Shown here: positions 53,555 to 62,381 of the stretch, piece after piece
How the letters are laid out: every line of letters starts with the position of its first letter
Position numbering within the stretch: position 1 is the first letter of the stretch
Source of the DNA: Chlamydiota bacterium
GTDB lineage: Bacteria > Chlamydiota > Chlamydiia > Chlamydiales > Simkaniaceae
Assembly (NCBI GenBank): GCA_021772245.1
Contig: JAJFMH010000033.1
Location: 1-62,679, forward strand
Direction of reading: 5' to 3'
Length of the DNA: 62,679 nucleotides
Translations under genes and position numbers: made by a program
The notes under the pieces: generated by a model
Databases searched by the model: none
The model's input: the letters and a program-made list of their open reading frames with translations, nothing else
Told to the model about the DNA's origin: nothing

Positions 53555-55453
53555 CTACAGGGGAAGTACGATCTTATCTAGATCTGGCAAATTCTTAAAA
53601 TGGGGTTTGAGCATCTTAGCTTTACTATAGTCTCGTTTTATGGGATCCAAATATCTATTGTCAATATCTTCATATGTAATTTGAGGCTCATCAGAATTTG
53701 GATCAAACGTTGCAATGGTAGCTTTTAAGAATTTATCATCATCCCTATCGCTATACCCTTCCTTGTAATGGGATCCTCTAAATTCATCCCGAAGCAATGC
53801 TCCTTTAGCAATTACTAAGGCAAGCTCTAGCATTGGACCAAATTGATTTGCAAAAATATAAGTTTGATTCAAAGCATTGCCTGTATCATCAAGTGAGATG
53901 TTTTTAAACCTTTCTCTAATTGATTTGATTTCTTCAACAGCTTTTTGCAAATCCTTATTGTTTCTTTTGACTGTCACGTGTGACACCATCAAGTTAGCAA
54001 GCTCTTCATGTAATTTATGTACATTCTCAGAGCCGTTGCGAGAAAGTAGCTCTTTTTGTTTTTCCTTTTCAGTGGCAAGGGCTTTATCAAAACAATCTTG
54101 GTTTGTGTCTGCGTAACTAGTTTCTAAATCTTCCAAGTACCTGGGCACTTCAACACCTGCTGTAAGCCCCCCAAAAATACAGGAAAGAAGGGAGTTTGCA
54201 CCCAGTCTATTTGCTCCGTGGTAGAGATACTCTGATTCTCCAATGTTGAAACAACCTTTTAAGTTCGTCATTTGGCGATATCTTTGCATCCGATCTGGAT
54301 CCTCAAATGCAGGCCAATCCACCCAAGCGCCACCCATCGAATAATGAACTCCTGGAAAAATTCGCATCGGTTTTTTTCGAGGGTCTTCGCCTGTAAATTT
54401 CTGATAGATATGAAGAACAGACTCTAATTTATGAACGGTCTTCTCAGGTAGATGAGTAACATCTAAATAGACTTGTTTTTTTCCATCGATGCCAAGGCCA
54501 AGTTCAACCACGCGAAGAACTTCTCTTGCGGCGATATCTCGCGGCACAAGATTTCCAATCGCTGGATAAAGTTCTTCTAAAAAGAACCAAGGTTTCCCCG
54601 TTTCGCCGCATCGAATCGTTCTTCCATCGGGCGTTTTAATCGTTTTAGAAGAATCTCCATATACCCAAACTCTGCCGCCTTCTCCTCGAATGGACTCCGA
54701 CATCAGCCTAAGTTTATCAAGTCCCGGTATGGCCGTTGGATGAATCTGAATGAACTCTCCATTCGCATAGTTCATTCCCTGCATATAAAGTCTACCATTC
54801 GCAGCTCCTGTGCAAAAAGTGGAGTTGGTAGAGTATTTGAAAATCATCCCAGGACCACCCGCCCCCACAATAACGGCGTCTGCTTTAATTACTGAGAGCT
54901 CTAAAGTAAACAAGTCCATAAGTACGATGCCGCGAGTAACGCCCTTTTCATCCTGAATAAGGCGAAGAAACTCGTGGTGCTCATACTTTTTGATCTGTCC
55001 CTTGACTTCATATCTTCTTACTTGTTCATCTAAGGAATAGAGAAGTTGCTGACCTGTCGATGCGCCGCAAAAAGCGGTTCGGTTATAAAAAGTACCTCCG
55101 AATCTTCGAAAATCAATATTACCTTCAGGGGTTCTATTGAATGAACAACCGAAACGATCTAGCATTTGAATAATAGAAGGCGCTGCTAAACACATTTCTA
55201 CAATAGGAGGTTGGTGCGCTAAAAAGTCTCCACCTTTTATAGTATCGTAGGCATGAATGAGAGGAGAATCATCTTCTCCTTTGATGTTGATTGCAGCGTT
55301 AATACCGCCTTGCGCGCAAACTGAATGAGATCTTTTTACATGAGTAAGTGATACGATTGTAACGTTGCACCCCTTTTCAGCAAGTTTCATCGCGCAGGAT
55401 AACCCAGCTAAGCCACCTCCTATTACAACCACATCTTTGTTTTCTTTTGTCAT
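53555..55453 (-). CDS. sdhA: Succinate dehydrogenase flavoprotein subunit
   Basis: Catalytic subunit that oxidises succinate to fumarate, 632 residues. The FAD fold starts VVVIGGGLAGLSCAMKLAEK (about 8-27), and the His that binds FAD covalently is in KRSHSVCAQGGINAA (about 40-54). The active site includes QIHPTAIPG, SIRGEGGRVWV and the substrate arginine region VHYSMGGAWVDW. LYHGANRLGANSLLSCIFGG is the C-terminal signature. It lies 16 bp after sdhC and 8 bp before sdhB. The complex would donate electrons to menaquinone-type quinone if it follows the Bacillus pattern. Confidence 0.97.
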   Translation of the reverse strand: MTKENKDVVVIGGGLAGLSCAMKLAEKGCNVTIVSLTHVKRSHSVCAQGGINAAINIKGEDDSPLIHAYDTIKGGDFLAHQPPIVEMCLAAPSIIQMLDRFGCSFNRTPEGNIDFRRFGGTFYNRTAFCGASTGQQLLYSLDEQVRRYEVKGQIKKYEHHEFLRLIQDEKGVTRGIVLMDLFTLELSVIKADAVIVGAGGPGMIFKYSTNSTFCTGAANGRLYMQGMNYANGEFIQIHPTAIPGLDKLRLMSESIRGEGGRVWVYGDSSKTIKTPDGRTIRCGETGKPWFFLEELYPAIGNLVPRDIAAREVLRVVELGLGIDGKKQVYLDVTHLPEKTVHKLESVLHIYQKFTGEDPRKKPMRIFPGVHYSMGGAWVDWPAFEDPDRMQRYRQMTNLKGCFNIGESEYLYHGANRLGANSLLSCIFGGLTAGVEVPRYLEDLETSYADTNQDCFDKALATEKEKQKELLSRNGSENVHKLHEELANLMVSHVTVKRNNKDLQKAVEEIKSIRERFKNISLDDTGNALNQTYIFANQFGPMLELALVIAKGALLRDEFRGSHYKEGYSDRDDDKFLKATIATFDPNSDEPQITYEDIDNRYLDPIKRDYSKAKMLKPHFKNLPDLDKIVLPL

Positions 55454-55469
55454 GAAACTCTCTTTTCGA

Positions 55470-56483
55470 TTAGCTTTTTAAATTAAAAAAATAGGTGCCC
55501 CATACAGAACTTAAACCCAAAAATACAAGGATCAGCATCAAAAACATGCAAATTTTGACAGCCTTGGATTGTGATTTTGCTCGAATAATAGCGCCCCAAG
55601 TAATTAAAAATGTCCACAGTCCATTAAAGCCATGGAAACAAGCTGCTAATACAAAAACAGTGTAAAGAATGCATTTAAAAACACTTTTAAAAGAGTCTCG
55701 AACTACAAGTAGCATTACAGTACCAAAGTTATTTGCCTCAGCAATGACCTGGTCTTTGCCAAGAGACCTAGTCTCTAATGCATCAATCCATTTTCTTTTA
55801 AGCTCTATTTTTTGCGCAGTTTCTAAAATGGCTGCATCTGAATCACTAAAGGATGTCTCTTCTTCAAAGTGATCCTCTTCGATATGTTTTGCTATAGAAA
55901 GGGTTTCCTTATGGGCTGCTAGCTCTTGTAAAAAAGCTTGCTTTTCCTGCGATACCTTGGCTTTATCATAAAGTGTAACACCAAGCCTCTCTGATAGTGT
56001 ATAGAGTCCTGTATCAAACCCGATCCTCACAAAAAAACTTTCTGTTTTCCCATTATCCACAATAGTTGGATAGCGATAAAATCGCATGTATCCCACGTGT
56101 AACAAAATACCCACGAGTAAAACCCAAGAAGAGAGTCTTTGGAGTGTATAGGCCCAATTACGACTGTATTTGGTAAGCCTTGGCTTATCCCCTTTTCCAG
56201 GATAAGAAGTACTTCGACTTTTTATCGCATAAGAAATCCCCCAAATAGCGTGATAGAGGATTGGGACGCCGATTAACACAACTTCGATTACATGTAGGTA
56301 AGGTAAGTTCTTAATGAAATTTACCGCTCGAACAAATCCTTCACCATTGTCACCGAGCAAAAGAGCAGCTTGAGAATTGGTAATCAAATGTTCTACTAAA
56401 AAAAGGACAATCCAAAACCCAAAAAGTGAATGAAGTCTTCTTGTGATGAATGCTCCAGGTAATTTGGCAGTAGTTGTAGTCAC
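55470..56483 (-). CDS. sdhC: Succinate dehydrogenase cytochrome b subunit with a long soluble insertion
   Basis: Single membrane anchor of the five-helix, di-heme class. Spans lie at about 14-36, 62-85, 110-134, 264-296 and 308-332. Heme-ligand candidates are His32 (LVEHL), His78 (LYHAI), His129 (LLHVG) and His284 (CFHGF). At 337 residues it is much longer than the roughly 200 of Bacillus SdhC, because an acidic loop of about 115 residues (about 140-255) separates helices 3 and 4. The start is GTG at 56483 behind GGGGGA, since no ATG is near. It heads the sdhCAB operon, 99 bp downstream of tatD. Confidence 0.88.
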   Translation of the reverse strand: MTTTTAKLPGAFITRRLHSLFGFWIVLFLVEHLITNSQAALLLGDNGEGFVRAVNFIKNLPYLHVIEVVLIGVPILYHAIWGISYAIKSRSTSYPGKGDKPRLTKYSRNWAYTLQRLSSWVLLVGILLHVGYMRFYRYPTIVDNGKTESFFVRIGFDTGLYTLSERLGVTLYDKAKVSQEKQAFLQELAAHKETLSIAKHIEEDHFEEETSFSDSDAAILETAQKIELKRKWIDALETRSLGKDQVIAEANNFGTVMLLVVRDSFKSVFKCILYTVFVLAACFHGFNGLWTFLITWGAIIRAKSQSKAVKICMFLMLILVFLGLSSVWGTYFFNLKS

Positions 56484-56582
56484 GAATATTCCCCCATACG
56501 CATCTGTGCAAATCGTTCAGTTGTTTTTCAGCATTAAACATAACTTGAAAAATATGAGAAAGGGAAAAATGACAATCTGGAA

Positions 56583-57356
56583 TTATATTCCAAAAAACTT
56601 TTTTGCGTTTGCAGATGTAACAAGGCCAACTTCTTCTACTGAAATTCCTTTTAATTCAGCAATCATAGCTGCTGTCTCTACTACGTAGCTTGGCTCGTTT
56701 TGTTTTCCTCTTTTACTTCTCGGAGCTAAATAAGGAGAATCGGTTTCGATAAAAATATGATCGAGCGGAATCTGCTTCGCAACTTCTTGCAACTTCGCAG
56801 ATTTTTTAAAAGTTACTATGCCACTAAAGGAGACATACCAACCTCTATCTACAATTTTTTTTGCATCTGCAAGGCTGCCTGTAAAGCAATGCAATACCAA
56901 AGGTGCGAACTCACCATTTGTTTTGTAATGCTTTTCTGTAATATCAAAAAAATCAACAAATGCGTCTCTACAATGAATGATCAGAGGAAGTTTAGTATCA
57001 AGAGCTAGATTGCAATACTTGATAAAAAATTCTTTCTGCACTTGCTTGTTTGAGTGAGTATAAAAGTAATCAAGTCCCGTTTCTCCAACAGCTACAAGTT
57101 TTCCAGATTTTGCCGCTTCTTCAAAAAGAGGAAAATATAATGACCCTTCTTTTTCTACGTCATGAGGTGTTGTAGAACCCGCATTGAAAACACTCGACTC
57201 TTTTTCATGAAGTAGGAGGCCTCTTTCGAGAGTCTTTTTATCAGTGCAAATATTGATGATATTTTCAATAGCGCACTTTTTTGCTCTTTCTAATACACTA
57301 TCGATAACAGGATATACTTCATCCGATGTAAGATGCGCATGTGAATCTGTAAACAT
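56583..57356 (-). CDS. tatD: TatD-family metal-dependent deoxyribonuclease
   Basis: TIM-barrel hydrolase (YcfH/YabD type) with exonuclease or D-aminoacyl-tRNA-deacylase-like roles reported for the family. Metal ligands are in TDSHAHLT (near the start), VGETGLDYFY (about 92-101), LIIHCRDAF, VLHCFTGSL and IETDSPYLAPR (about 204-214). The 257-residue length is standard. The start is ATG 57356; the two codons before it begin with TTG and have no better ribosome site. It sits between sdhCAB and the tol operon, as in Chlamydia, and is divergent from tolQ over only 56 bp. Confidence 0.92.
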   Translation of the reverse strand: MFTDSHAHLTSDEVYPVIDSVLERAKKCAIENIINICTDKKTLERGLLLHEKESSVFNAGSTTPHDVEKEGSLYFPLFEEAAKSGKLVAVGETGLDYFYTHSNKQVQKEFFIKYCNLALDTKLPLIIHCRDAFVDFFDITEKHYKTNGEFAPLVLHCFTGSLADAKKIVDRGWYVSFSGIVTFKKSAKLQEVAKQIPLDHIFIETDSPYLAPRSKRGKQNEPSYVVETAAMIAELKGISVEEVGLVTSANAKKFFGI

Positions 57357-57412
57357 TGACAATTCTTTTTTGGTTTAGTATCTGTGAAGCAATTTTAACA
57401 GGGAGCAGTCAT

Positions 57413-58135
57413 TTGTTACTATCGAATATCACAACTTTCAAAACCGCTTATTTTCAAGCTGATTTTTTTGGAAAAATGATTTTTCTTTTTTTATTTGCTC
57501 TTTCGAGCATAAGCTGGATTTTTTTGCTACATAGAATTTGGGTATACAAACAGGTTAAAAAAGAATCGATGCAATTTCAAAAGATTGTCAATCGAGAAAA
57601 AGAGAAATGTCTCCACCTAAACATTGATAAAGGCAACTCCCCTTTTCATCATATTTTTTCAACCCTTAAACATAAAACTATTGAAATTCTTGATAAAAAT
57701 CGTTTCTTTACAAAAGAGATTGCAAATGGGGGAATAAATCACCTTTCTCAAAATGACATTCACTTAATTGAATCCCATTTAGTTGCAACCATCTCCAAAC
57801 AAAAAGATCAATTGGACAAAAATCTTTTTGTTTTATCAACGATTACAACACTTGCCCCTTTTCTTGGATTGCTTGGAACGGTATGGGGAATTCTTATTAC
57901 CTTTTTCGAGATGGAAAAAGGCGGTATGATCGGAAGTAATACAGCAATACTTGGAGGCCTCTCTACAGCGCTTGTGACCACAGTTTTGGGTCTTATTATT
58001 GCAATTCCCTCTCTTATCTCTTATAGCTACCTCAAAAATGCAGGGAGGCTTTACACCTCTGATATGCAAGATTTCAGTCACTCTCTTTTGTCTACCGTTG
58101 AACTCCAATATCGAAAAGTGGATATCGACAAATGA
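57413..58135 (+). CDS. tolQ: TolQ/ExbB-family proton channel protein
   Basis: Inner-membrane motor subunit that uses the proton gradient to drive Tol-Pal constriction. Three spans are visible: the first (about 22-42, MIFLFLFALSSISWIFLLH), then two in the MotA/ExbB domain (LSTITTLAPFLGLLGTVWGI and TALVTTVLGLIIAIPSLISY). The start chosen is TTG 57413, seven bases after AGGGAG, giving 240 residues and a normal N-terminus. The open frame continues upstream to a TTG at 57356, overlapping tatD, without a ribosome site. It overlaps tolR by 4 nt and heads tolQ-R-A-B-pal. Confidence 0.9.
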   Translation: MLLSNITTFKTAYFQADFFGKMIFLFLFALSSISWIFLLHRIWVYKQVKKESMQFQKIVNREKEKCLHLNIDKGNSPFHHIFSTLKHKTIEILDKNRFFTKEIANGGINHLSQNDIHLIESHLVATISKQKDQLDKNLFVLSTITTLAPFLGLLGTVWGILITFFEMEKGGMIGSNTAILGGLSTALVTTVLGLIIAIPSLISYSYLKNAGRLYTSDMQDFSHSLLSTVELQYRKVDIDK

Positions 58136-58548
58136 GAAAAAGACTTCTTTTTGATGATAGCTCTAAAGAGGAGAGTCTACTCGATTTAACGCCACTTATC
58201 GATGTAGTATTTGTTGTGCTTATTATGTTTATCATTATGGCGCCACTTGTTGAAATGGAAAAAGTAGAACTAGCTCATAGTTCTACTCAGACAAAAACAA
58301 CTTCAACATCTGTAGAAAACACCACAGTTCATGTGCAAAAAGATGGAACAATTCTTTTAAATAAAACAAAAGTGGATCCAAATGAATTTCTTACAAAGCT
58401 CACTGTTATTAAGAAGCACTCACCCCAAATGATTCCACAGGTCTATCATGATAAAGATGCTACTTTTGGAACCTATCAGATGGTAAAAAGCATTTTAGAA
58501 AAAGCTGGTTTTACCCAAATGGATTTGATTGTAAAAGAGCAGCTTTAA
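58132..58548 (+). CDS. tolR: TolR/ExbD-family protein
   Basis: Partner of TolQ in the proton-driven motor. The 138 residues carry one N-terminal span with the essential aspartate (LTPLIDVVFVVLIMFIIMAP, about 19-38). A periplasmic domain follows with strands such as TVHVQKDGTILLNKTKV. It is normal in length. It overlaps tolQ (ATGA) and its stop shares one base with the tolA-like ATG (TAATG), so translation is tightly coupled. Confidence 0.93.
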   Translation: MRKRLLFDDSSKEESLLDLTPLIDVVFVVLIMFIIMAPLVEMEKVELAHSSTQTKTTSTSVENTTVHVQKDGTILLNKTKVDPNEFLTKLTVIKKHSPQMIPQVYHDKDATFGTYQMVKSILEKAGFTQMDLIVKEQL

Positions 58549-59171
58549 TGAAAAACCTATCGAGTGAAAAAAAAAGAATCCTTTTTCTGAGCTTCTTTGT
58601 TATTACTTTTCATTTTGTTGCTTTTCTTCCAAGTAAAAAAACAGTCGCTCTAAAACCCATCCCGCCTCAAAAAATCATCGTCCATACTTTTGTTGAAAAA
58701 GCAAAACCCGCTCCAAAAATAAAAACTGTGACTCCCAAACAAACTGTTGTCAAAAAATCGATTAAAAAGGCTCCCATAAAAAAAGTTGTTTCCAAGGCAA
58801 AAAAAATAGTTAAAAAACAAGCTCCCCCAAAAGCGATTGCTAAGAAGAGCAAAGCCCCTCCTAAAAAACCTCCCCAAAAACCGGTTTCTAACTTTGATCT
58901 ACTTCAAAAACAAAGAGAGTATGAAACAAAAGTAATTTCCTATTTTCAAGAATCTTTGGTCTTGCCCGAGCACGGAACTGTAAAAGTAGAAATTACCATA
59001 TGGAAAAATGGAAAAATAAAAGAATGCAAAGTTCTCAGTTTTGAAAATGAAAAAAATAAAATCTATTTAGAAAAAATGATGGGCACCCTACAATTACCAA
59101 GCATTATGGGGCTCAAAAAAAGTAGTGACACCCATACACTTACCTTTACGTTTTGTAACATATCGCAATAG
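58548..59171 (+). CDS. TolA-like periplasm-spanning protein
   Basis: A 207-residue protein with one N-terminal span (ILFLSFFVITFHFVAFLP, about 11-28), then a Lys/Pro/Ala-rich stretch (about 48-115, such as KKVVSKAKKIVKKQAPPKA). The C-terminal domain of about 90 residues (VKVEITIWKNGKIKECKVLS, about 146-165) has the TolA/TonB-like alpha/beta look. Position between tolR and tolB identifies it functionally as TolA. The spacer is far shorter than in E. coli TolA and is Pro/Lys-rich as in TonB. Confidence 0.8.
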   Translation: MKNLSSEKKRILFLSFFVITFHFVAFLPSKKTVALKPIPPQKIIVHTFVEKAKPAPKIKTVTPKQTVVKKSIKKAPIKKVVSKAKKIVKKQAPPKAIAKKSKAPPKKPPQKPVSNFDLLQKQREYETKVISYFQESLVLPEHGTVKVEITIWKNGKIKECKVLSFENEKNKIYLEKMMGTLQLPSIMGLKKSSDTHTLTFTFCNISQ

Positions 59172-59178
59172 GGGACTA

Positions 59179-60522
59179 ATGATGAGATGGCTTCTTGTTC
59201 TATCAACAGTAATGATCACATTTGCAACTTCTGATGAAATAGTCGTTCCACTGCAGACAAATACAACTAACCTTCCAAGCGCCTATGTTTCATGGCACTA
59301 CAAATCCAAAAATAATACTTATGCTAGAGAACTTGAAAAGGCTTTTCTTTTTGATCTAGAAAACTGTGGATACCTCGAGCTGAGAGAAAGAGATTTAGAG
59401 TGTGAAGATATCCTTCACCAAGCAAATAATGCACTAGCTTTTAGCCCAAGTATCTGGAAGAAAAAAGATATCTCATATGTGATGAAAACTGTAGTAGAGA
59501 ATTCTCAAATCTCTTTTTTCTTTTATTCAAGCTTAGATCAAAAGGTAAAATCATTTAAGAATTTACCACTTAAAGGAAATTACAACGCTGATATTAACCT
59601 AATTCACAGAGTAGCAGACTCTATTTTCACCTCTTTTTTCCAAAAGGCCGGAATCGCAAGCAAAAAAATCTTGTATGCTCTTCAAACAAAGGGGCCAAAT
59701 TCTAAGACTCCGTTTATATCTGTAATCTGCAAATCTGACTACAATGGAAGAGCGCCGGTTAAGCTTACCAAAGAAAATGAATATTCTATCACTCCCCAAT
59801 TTTTCCCTTTAAAAACAGGCATATATGGCGACTCAATTTTCTATGTAAATTATCGTTTTGGCCAGTCCAAAATTTTCATCGCCTCCAATAAAACCCCCAA
59901 TGGTGAACTTTTTCTATCGCTGCGCGGAAATCAGATGCTTCCCGCTTTTTCAAGAAATGGCCAGATGCTTGCCTTTATTTCAGATGCATCTGGAAGAGCG
60001 GATCTTTTTGTGCAAAGAATAGACCCAATCACTGGACTGATGAACAAACCAATCCAAGCGTACACATTTCCAGGATCAGTGCAGGCCTCTCCTACAATTT
60101 CGCCTGATGGATCAAAAGTAGCCTTTGTTTCTGATAAAAATGGAACCCCTAGAATCTACTTGCTTGAAATCCCTCAAGGAGGTAAAAGTCTCAAGGGAAG
60201 GGCAGTAGAATGTTTAACGAAAAAATATCGTGAAAATACTAGTCCTAGCTGGTCTCCAGATGGATCGAAAATCGCATATAGCGCAAACGTGGATGGGGTA
60301 CGACAAATCATGATTTATGACTTTGAATTACAAGAAGAAAAAATGTTAACAAATGGCAAAATACCAATGGAAAATCCAAGCTTTGCTCCAAATAGTTTTC
60401 ATTTAGTTTTTAATTCTACTGAGTTAGATTCTTCTGAGCTGTATTTAATGAATTTAAATCAAAAAACTCCTGTTAAAATTTCAAATGGCCCAGGCAAAAA
60501 ACATTATCCCGTTTGGGAATAG
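59179..60522 (+). CDS. tolB: TolB beta-propeller protein
   Basis: Periplasmic protein that shuttles between TolA and Pal. A signal peptide (MMRWLLVLSTVMITFATS) leads to an N-terminal alpha/beta domain of about 140 residues. The six-bladed propeller has repeated blocks: PAFSRNGQMLAFISDASGRA, PTISPDGSKVAFVSDKNGTP, PSWSPDGSKIAYSANVDGVR and PSFAPNSFHLVFNSTELDSS. The start is ATG 59179 or the next ATG at 59182, behind GGGGA; the frame open further upstream overlaps tolA. Confidence 0.95.
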   Translation: MMRWLLVLSTVMITFATSDEIVVPLQTNTTNLPSAYVSWHYKSKNNTYARELEKAFLFDLENCGYLELRERDLECEDILHQANNALAFSPSIWKKKDISYVMKTVVENSQISFFFYSSLDQKVKSFKNLPLKGNYNADINLIHRVADSIFTSFFQKAGIASKKILYALQTKGPNSKTPFISVICKSDYNGRAPVKLTKENEYSITPQFFPLKTGIYGDSIFYVNYRFGQSKIFIASNKTPNGELFLSLRGNQMLPAFSRNGQMLAFISDASGRADLFVQRIDPITGLMNKPIQAYTFPGSVQASPTISPDGSKVAFVSDKNGTPRIYLLEIPQGGKSLKGRAVECLTKKYRENTSPSWSPDGSKIAYSANVDGVRQIMIYDFELQEEKMLTNGKIPMENPSFAPNSFHLVFNSTELDSSELYLMNLNQKTPVKISNGPGKKHYPVWE

Positions 60523-60538
60523 CAATTGAGGTATAGCC

Positions 60539-61213
60539 GTGATTAAAAAAAATGCTTACTTATTTATTTTTATATCAATGAGTTTACTCCTTGCTAGCTG
60601 CTCGAATACAGTTGGCGCGGTTTGGGAGGATACCAAAACAGTTGGACGCTACCTTAATCATAAGGGAAGACTTATGCTCGGCGTCGAAGAAATTAATGTT
60701 ATCTCGGCATCAGATACGATGCTGGGACCAATGGAAGAAGAATTTATTCCACTCGATGATCATGATTTAAAAGTGCAACATGCCGAATACACTGCTCCTC
60801 AAACCGTGCAAAACCCTCTTATTAAGGCTGCCTCTGATAGTAGTTACTCTAGGCCAGAGGGAACGCTTGCAAAACTACTTAAATCTCTTCATTTTAAAAC
60901 AGATGTACATACCCTCCATGATCAAGCAGACCTCATATCCCTCGACGCAATTGCATCTTATTTAAAGATCAATCCTAAAGTATCCCTTTTTATTGAAGGG
61001 CATTGTGACGAAAGAGCATCCGAGACTTATAATTTAGCGCTTGGAACAAGAAGAGCAAACTACGTACGCTCGCAGCTCATAAAAAAAGGAGTTTCAGCAA
61101 ATCGCTTATTTGCAATTTCCCTTGGTAAAGAAATACCAGTAGATGGTGCTCACACAAAAGCAGCGTGGGCTAAAAACAGAAGAGTTGAGTTCAAAGTTTA
61201 TGAAAAAAATTAA
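60539..61213 (+). CDS. pal: Peptidoglycan-associated lipoprotein Pal
   Basis: Outer-membrane lipoprotein that anchors the Tol system to peptidoglycan. The start is GTG 60539 with GAGG upstream. The lipobox is LLASC with lipidated Cys21. A linker of about 80 residues leads to the OmpA-like domain: LFIEGHCDERASETYNLALG (about 150-169), TRRANYVRSQL and AKNRRVEFKVYE. The aspartate and arginine that bind diaminopimelate are kept (CDERAS, NRRVEF). At 224 residues it is longer than E. coli Pal because of the linker. It overlaps the next gene by 14 nt. Confidence 0.94.
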   Translation: MIKKNAYLFIFISMSLLLASCSNTVGAVWEDTKTVGRYLNHKGRLMLGVEEINVISASDTMLGPMEEEFIPLDDHDLKVQHAEYTAPQTVQNPLIKAASDSSYSRPEGTLAKLLKSLHFKTDVHTLHDQADLISLDAIASYLKINPKVSLFIEGHCDERASETYNLALGTRRANYVRSQLIKKGVSANRLFAISLGKEIPVDGAHTKAAWAKNRRVEFKVYEKN

Positions 61214-61823
61214 TATTGCTATTGCCCTTTCTATCTTATTTCTTTCCTCATGTGGAACCATTAAATCCACATCTGAGGTTGATCGCCATAAAATGGAAAT
61301 GGCGGTAAATAAACTTCGCACTGAAATTGAAGAGATCAAGCACGATCTAAACACCTATCATATTGAGCATCACGTGCTAGATGGCAAACTTGTTGATCAG
61401 CAAGAAATGATTGCAAAACTTGAAAGTAAAGATGCTAAGATTGAACAAATTCAAATTGACAAGCTAAAAAAATCGCTTGAATTCATGAAGAAAAAGCAAG
61501 CAACTCTAAGTAAGACACAAGAAAAGATAGCAACTGAGATTCGTAAGCTCTCAACACATACAACTGATACAAATTTTGCTCTTTCTCAAAATAAGAAGCG
61601 ACTTTCTGAACTTGAGAATAATCTTCTATTGCAAAATAAAAGCTTAGCCAAGCTTGAAAAGATCACATCAGCTCCTGTTTTATATGTTGTGCAAGATGGT
61701 GACTCACTTGAAAAAATTGCCAAAAAGTTTTCGACAACTATCGAGAAAATCAAAAAGCTCAATAAGCTTGAAAATGACCTAATTAAAATTGGTCAAAAGA
61801 TCAACGTGCCAAGTAACGTGTAA
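61200..61823 (+). CDS. LysM lipoprotein with coiled coil at the end of the tol operon (CpoB position)
   Basis: A 207-residue lipoprotein from ATG 61200: lipobox LFLSSCGT with Cys18, a coiled coil of about 125 residues rich in Lys/Glu/Leu (HKMEMAVNKLRTEIEEIKHD and KKRLSELENNLLLQNKSLAK), and a C-terminal LysM domain (YVVQDGDSLEKIAKKFSTT, about 161-179, then IKIGQKINVP). It takes the place of YbgF/CpoB, which has a coiled coil followed by TPRs; here a peptidoglycan-binding LysM replaces the TPRs. It overlaps pal by 14 nt. The chlamydial gene after pal also encodes a LysM protein, as I recall. Confidence 0.82.
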   Translation: MKKINIAIALSILFLSSCGTIKSTSEVDRHKMEMAVNKLRTEIEEIKHDLNTYHIEHHVLDGKLVDQQEMIAKLESKDAKIEQIQIDKLKKSLEFMKKKQATLSKTQEKIATEIRKLSTHTTDTNFALSQNKKRLSELENNLLLQNKSLAKLEKITSAPVLYVVQDGDSLEKIAKKFSTTIEKIKKLNKLENDLIKIGQKINVPSNV

Positions 61824-61839
61824 CTTGTCGGGAAATCTC

Positions 61840-62381
61840 ATGCAAAAGCAATTAACTTTTATTATATTTTGCTTTTCCCTTTTCAATTTACACTCCTTTG
61901 AAAAAAATCAATTTCAATAATTGATTCATTATATCCCGATCATAAAATTGAGCTCGCAGTAAGAAAATCTGATCGAATAAAAGCTCCTTTGCTTCTTTTT
62001 CTACACGGAGGAAAAGACAGTGGACTCCAAAGTATTTCTTCTGAAGCTTTTAGTCCTTGGATAAAAAAGGATATTCTATTGCATCTATTTCTATGCCTGG
62101 ATTTGGAGATTCTACAGGAATAAAAGACTTCTGCGGACCATTTACCATTTACTCTTTGCATTTTGCGATCGATTACATCAAACAGGAATTAAATCTAAAT
62201 AACTTTGCCCTAATGGGATTTGGTCAAGGAGGACTTGCTTCTCTTCTTACTTGCAGCCCAAAGAGATGATATTACATGCATTGTATGTTCAAATGGTGGC
62301 TACGATTTTCTATCACACTCAAATGAGATGCAAGAAAGACTTCCTATTATCCATGCGCAGCTTGAAGTTCCACCTTATTGA
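61840..62381 (+). pseudogene. Frameshifted and truncated alpha/beta hydrolase
   Basis: A once secreted alpha/beta hydrolase now broken into four frames. The first frame gives a signal peptide (MQKQLTFIIFCFSLFNLHSF) and stops at 61920. The next frame carries LAVRKSDRIKAPLLLFLHGG to near 62065. A shift at an A-run follows, with YSIASISMPGFGDSTGI and FALMGFGQGGLASLLT. A last shift near 62250 gives ITCIVCSNGGYDFLS and ends at TGA 62379. The nucleophile position in G-F-G-Q-G-G is Gly in place of Ser. The expected C-terminal part with the catalytic Asp and His is gone, replaced by the leucine-rich-repeat sequence. Confidence 0.78.

Noticed and set aside
57356-57412. Longer tolQ start at TTG 57356
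   Set aside because: It would overlap the tatD start codon, lacks a ribosome site and adds residues not usual for TolQ; TTG 57413 has AGGGAG at good spacing.
62057-62269. 70-codon plus-strand ORF as an independent small gene
   Set aside because: It is the central piece of the frameshifted alpha/beta hydrolase and joins the neighbouring pieces in other frames.
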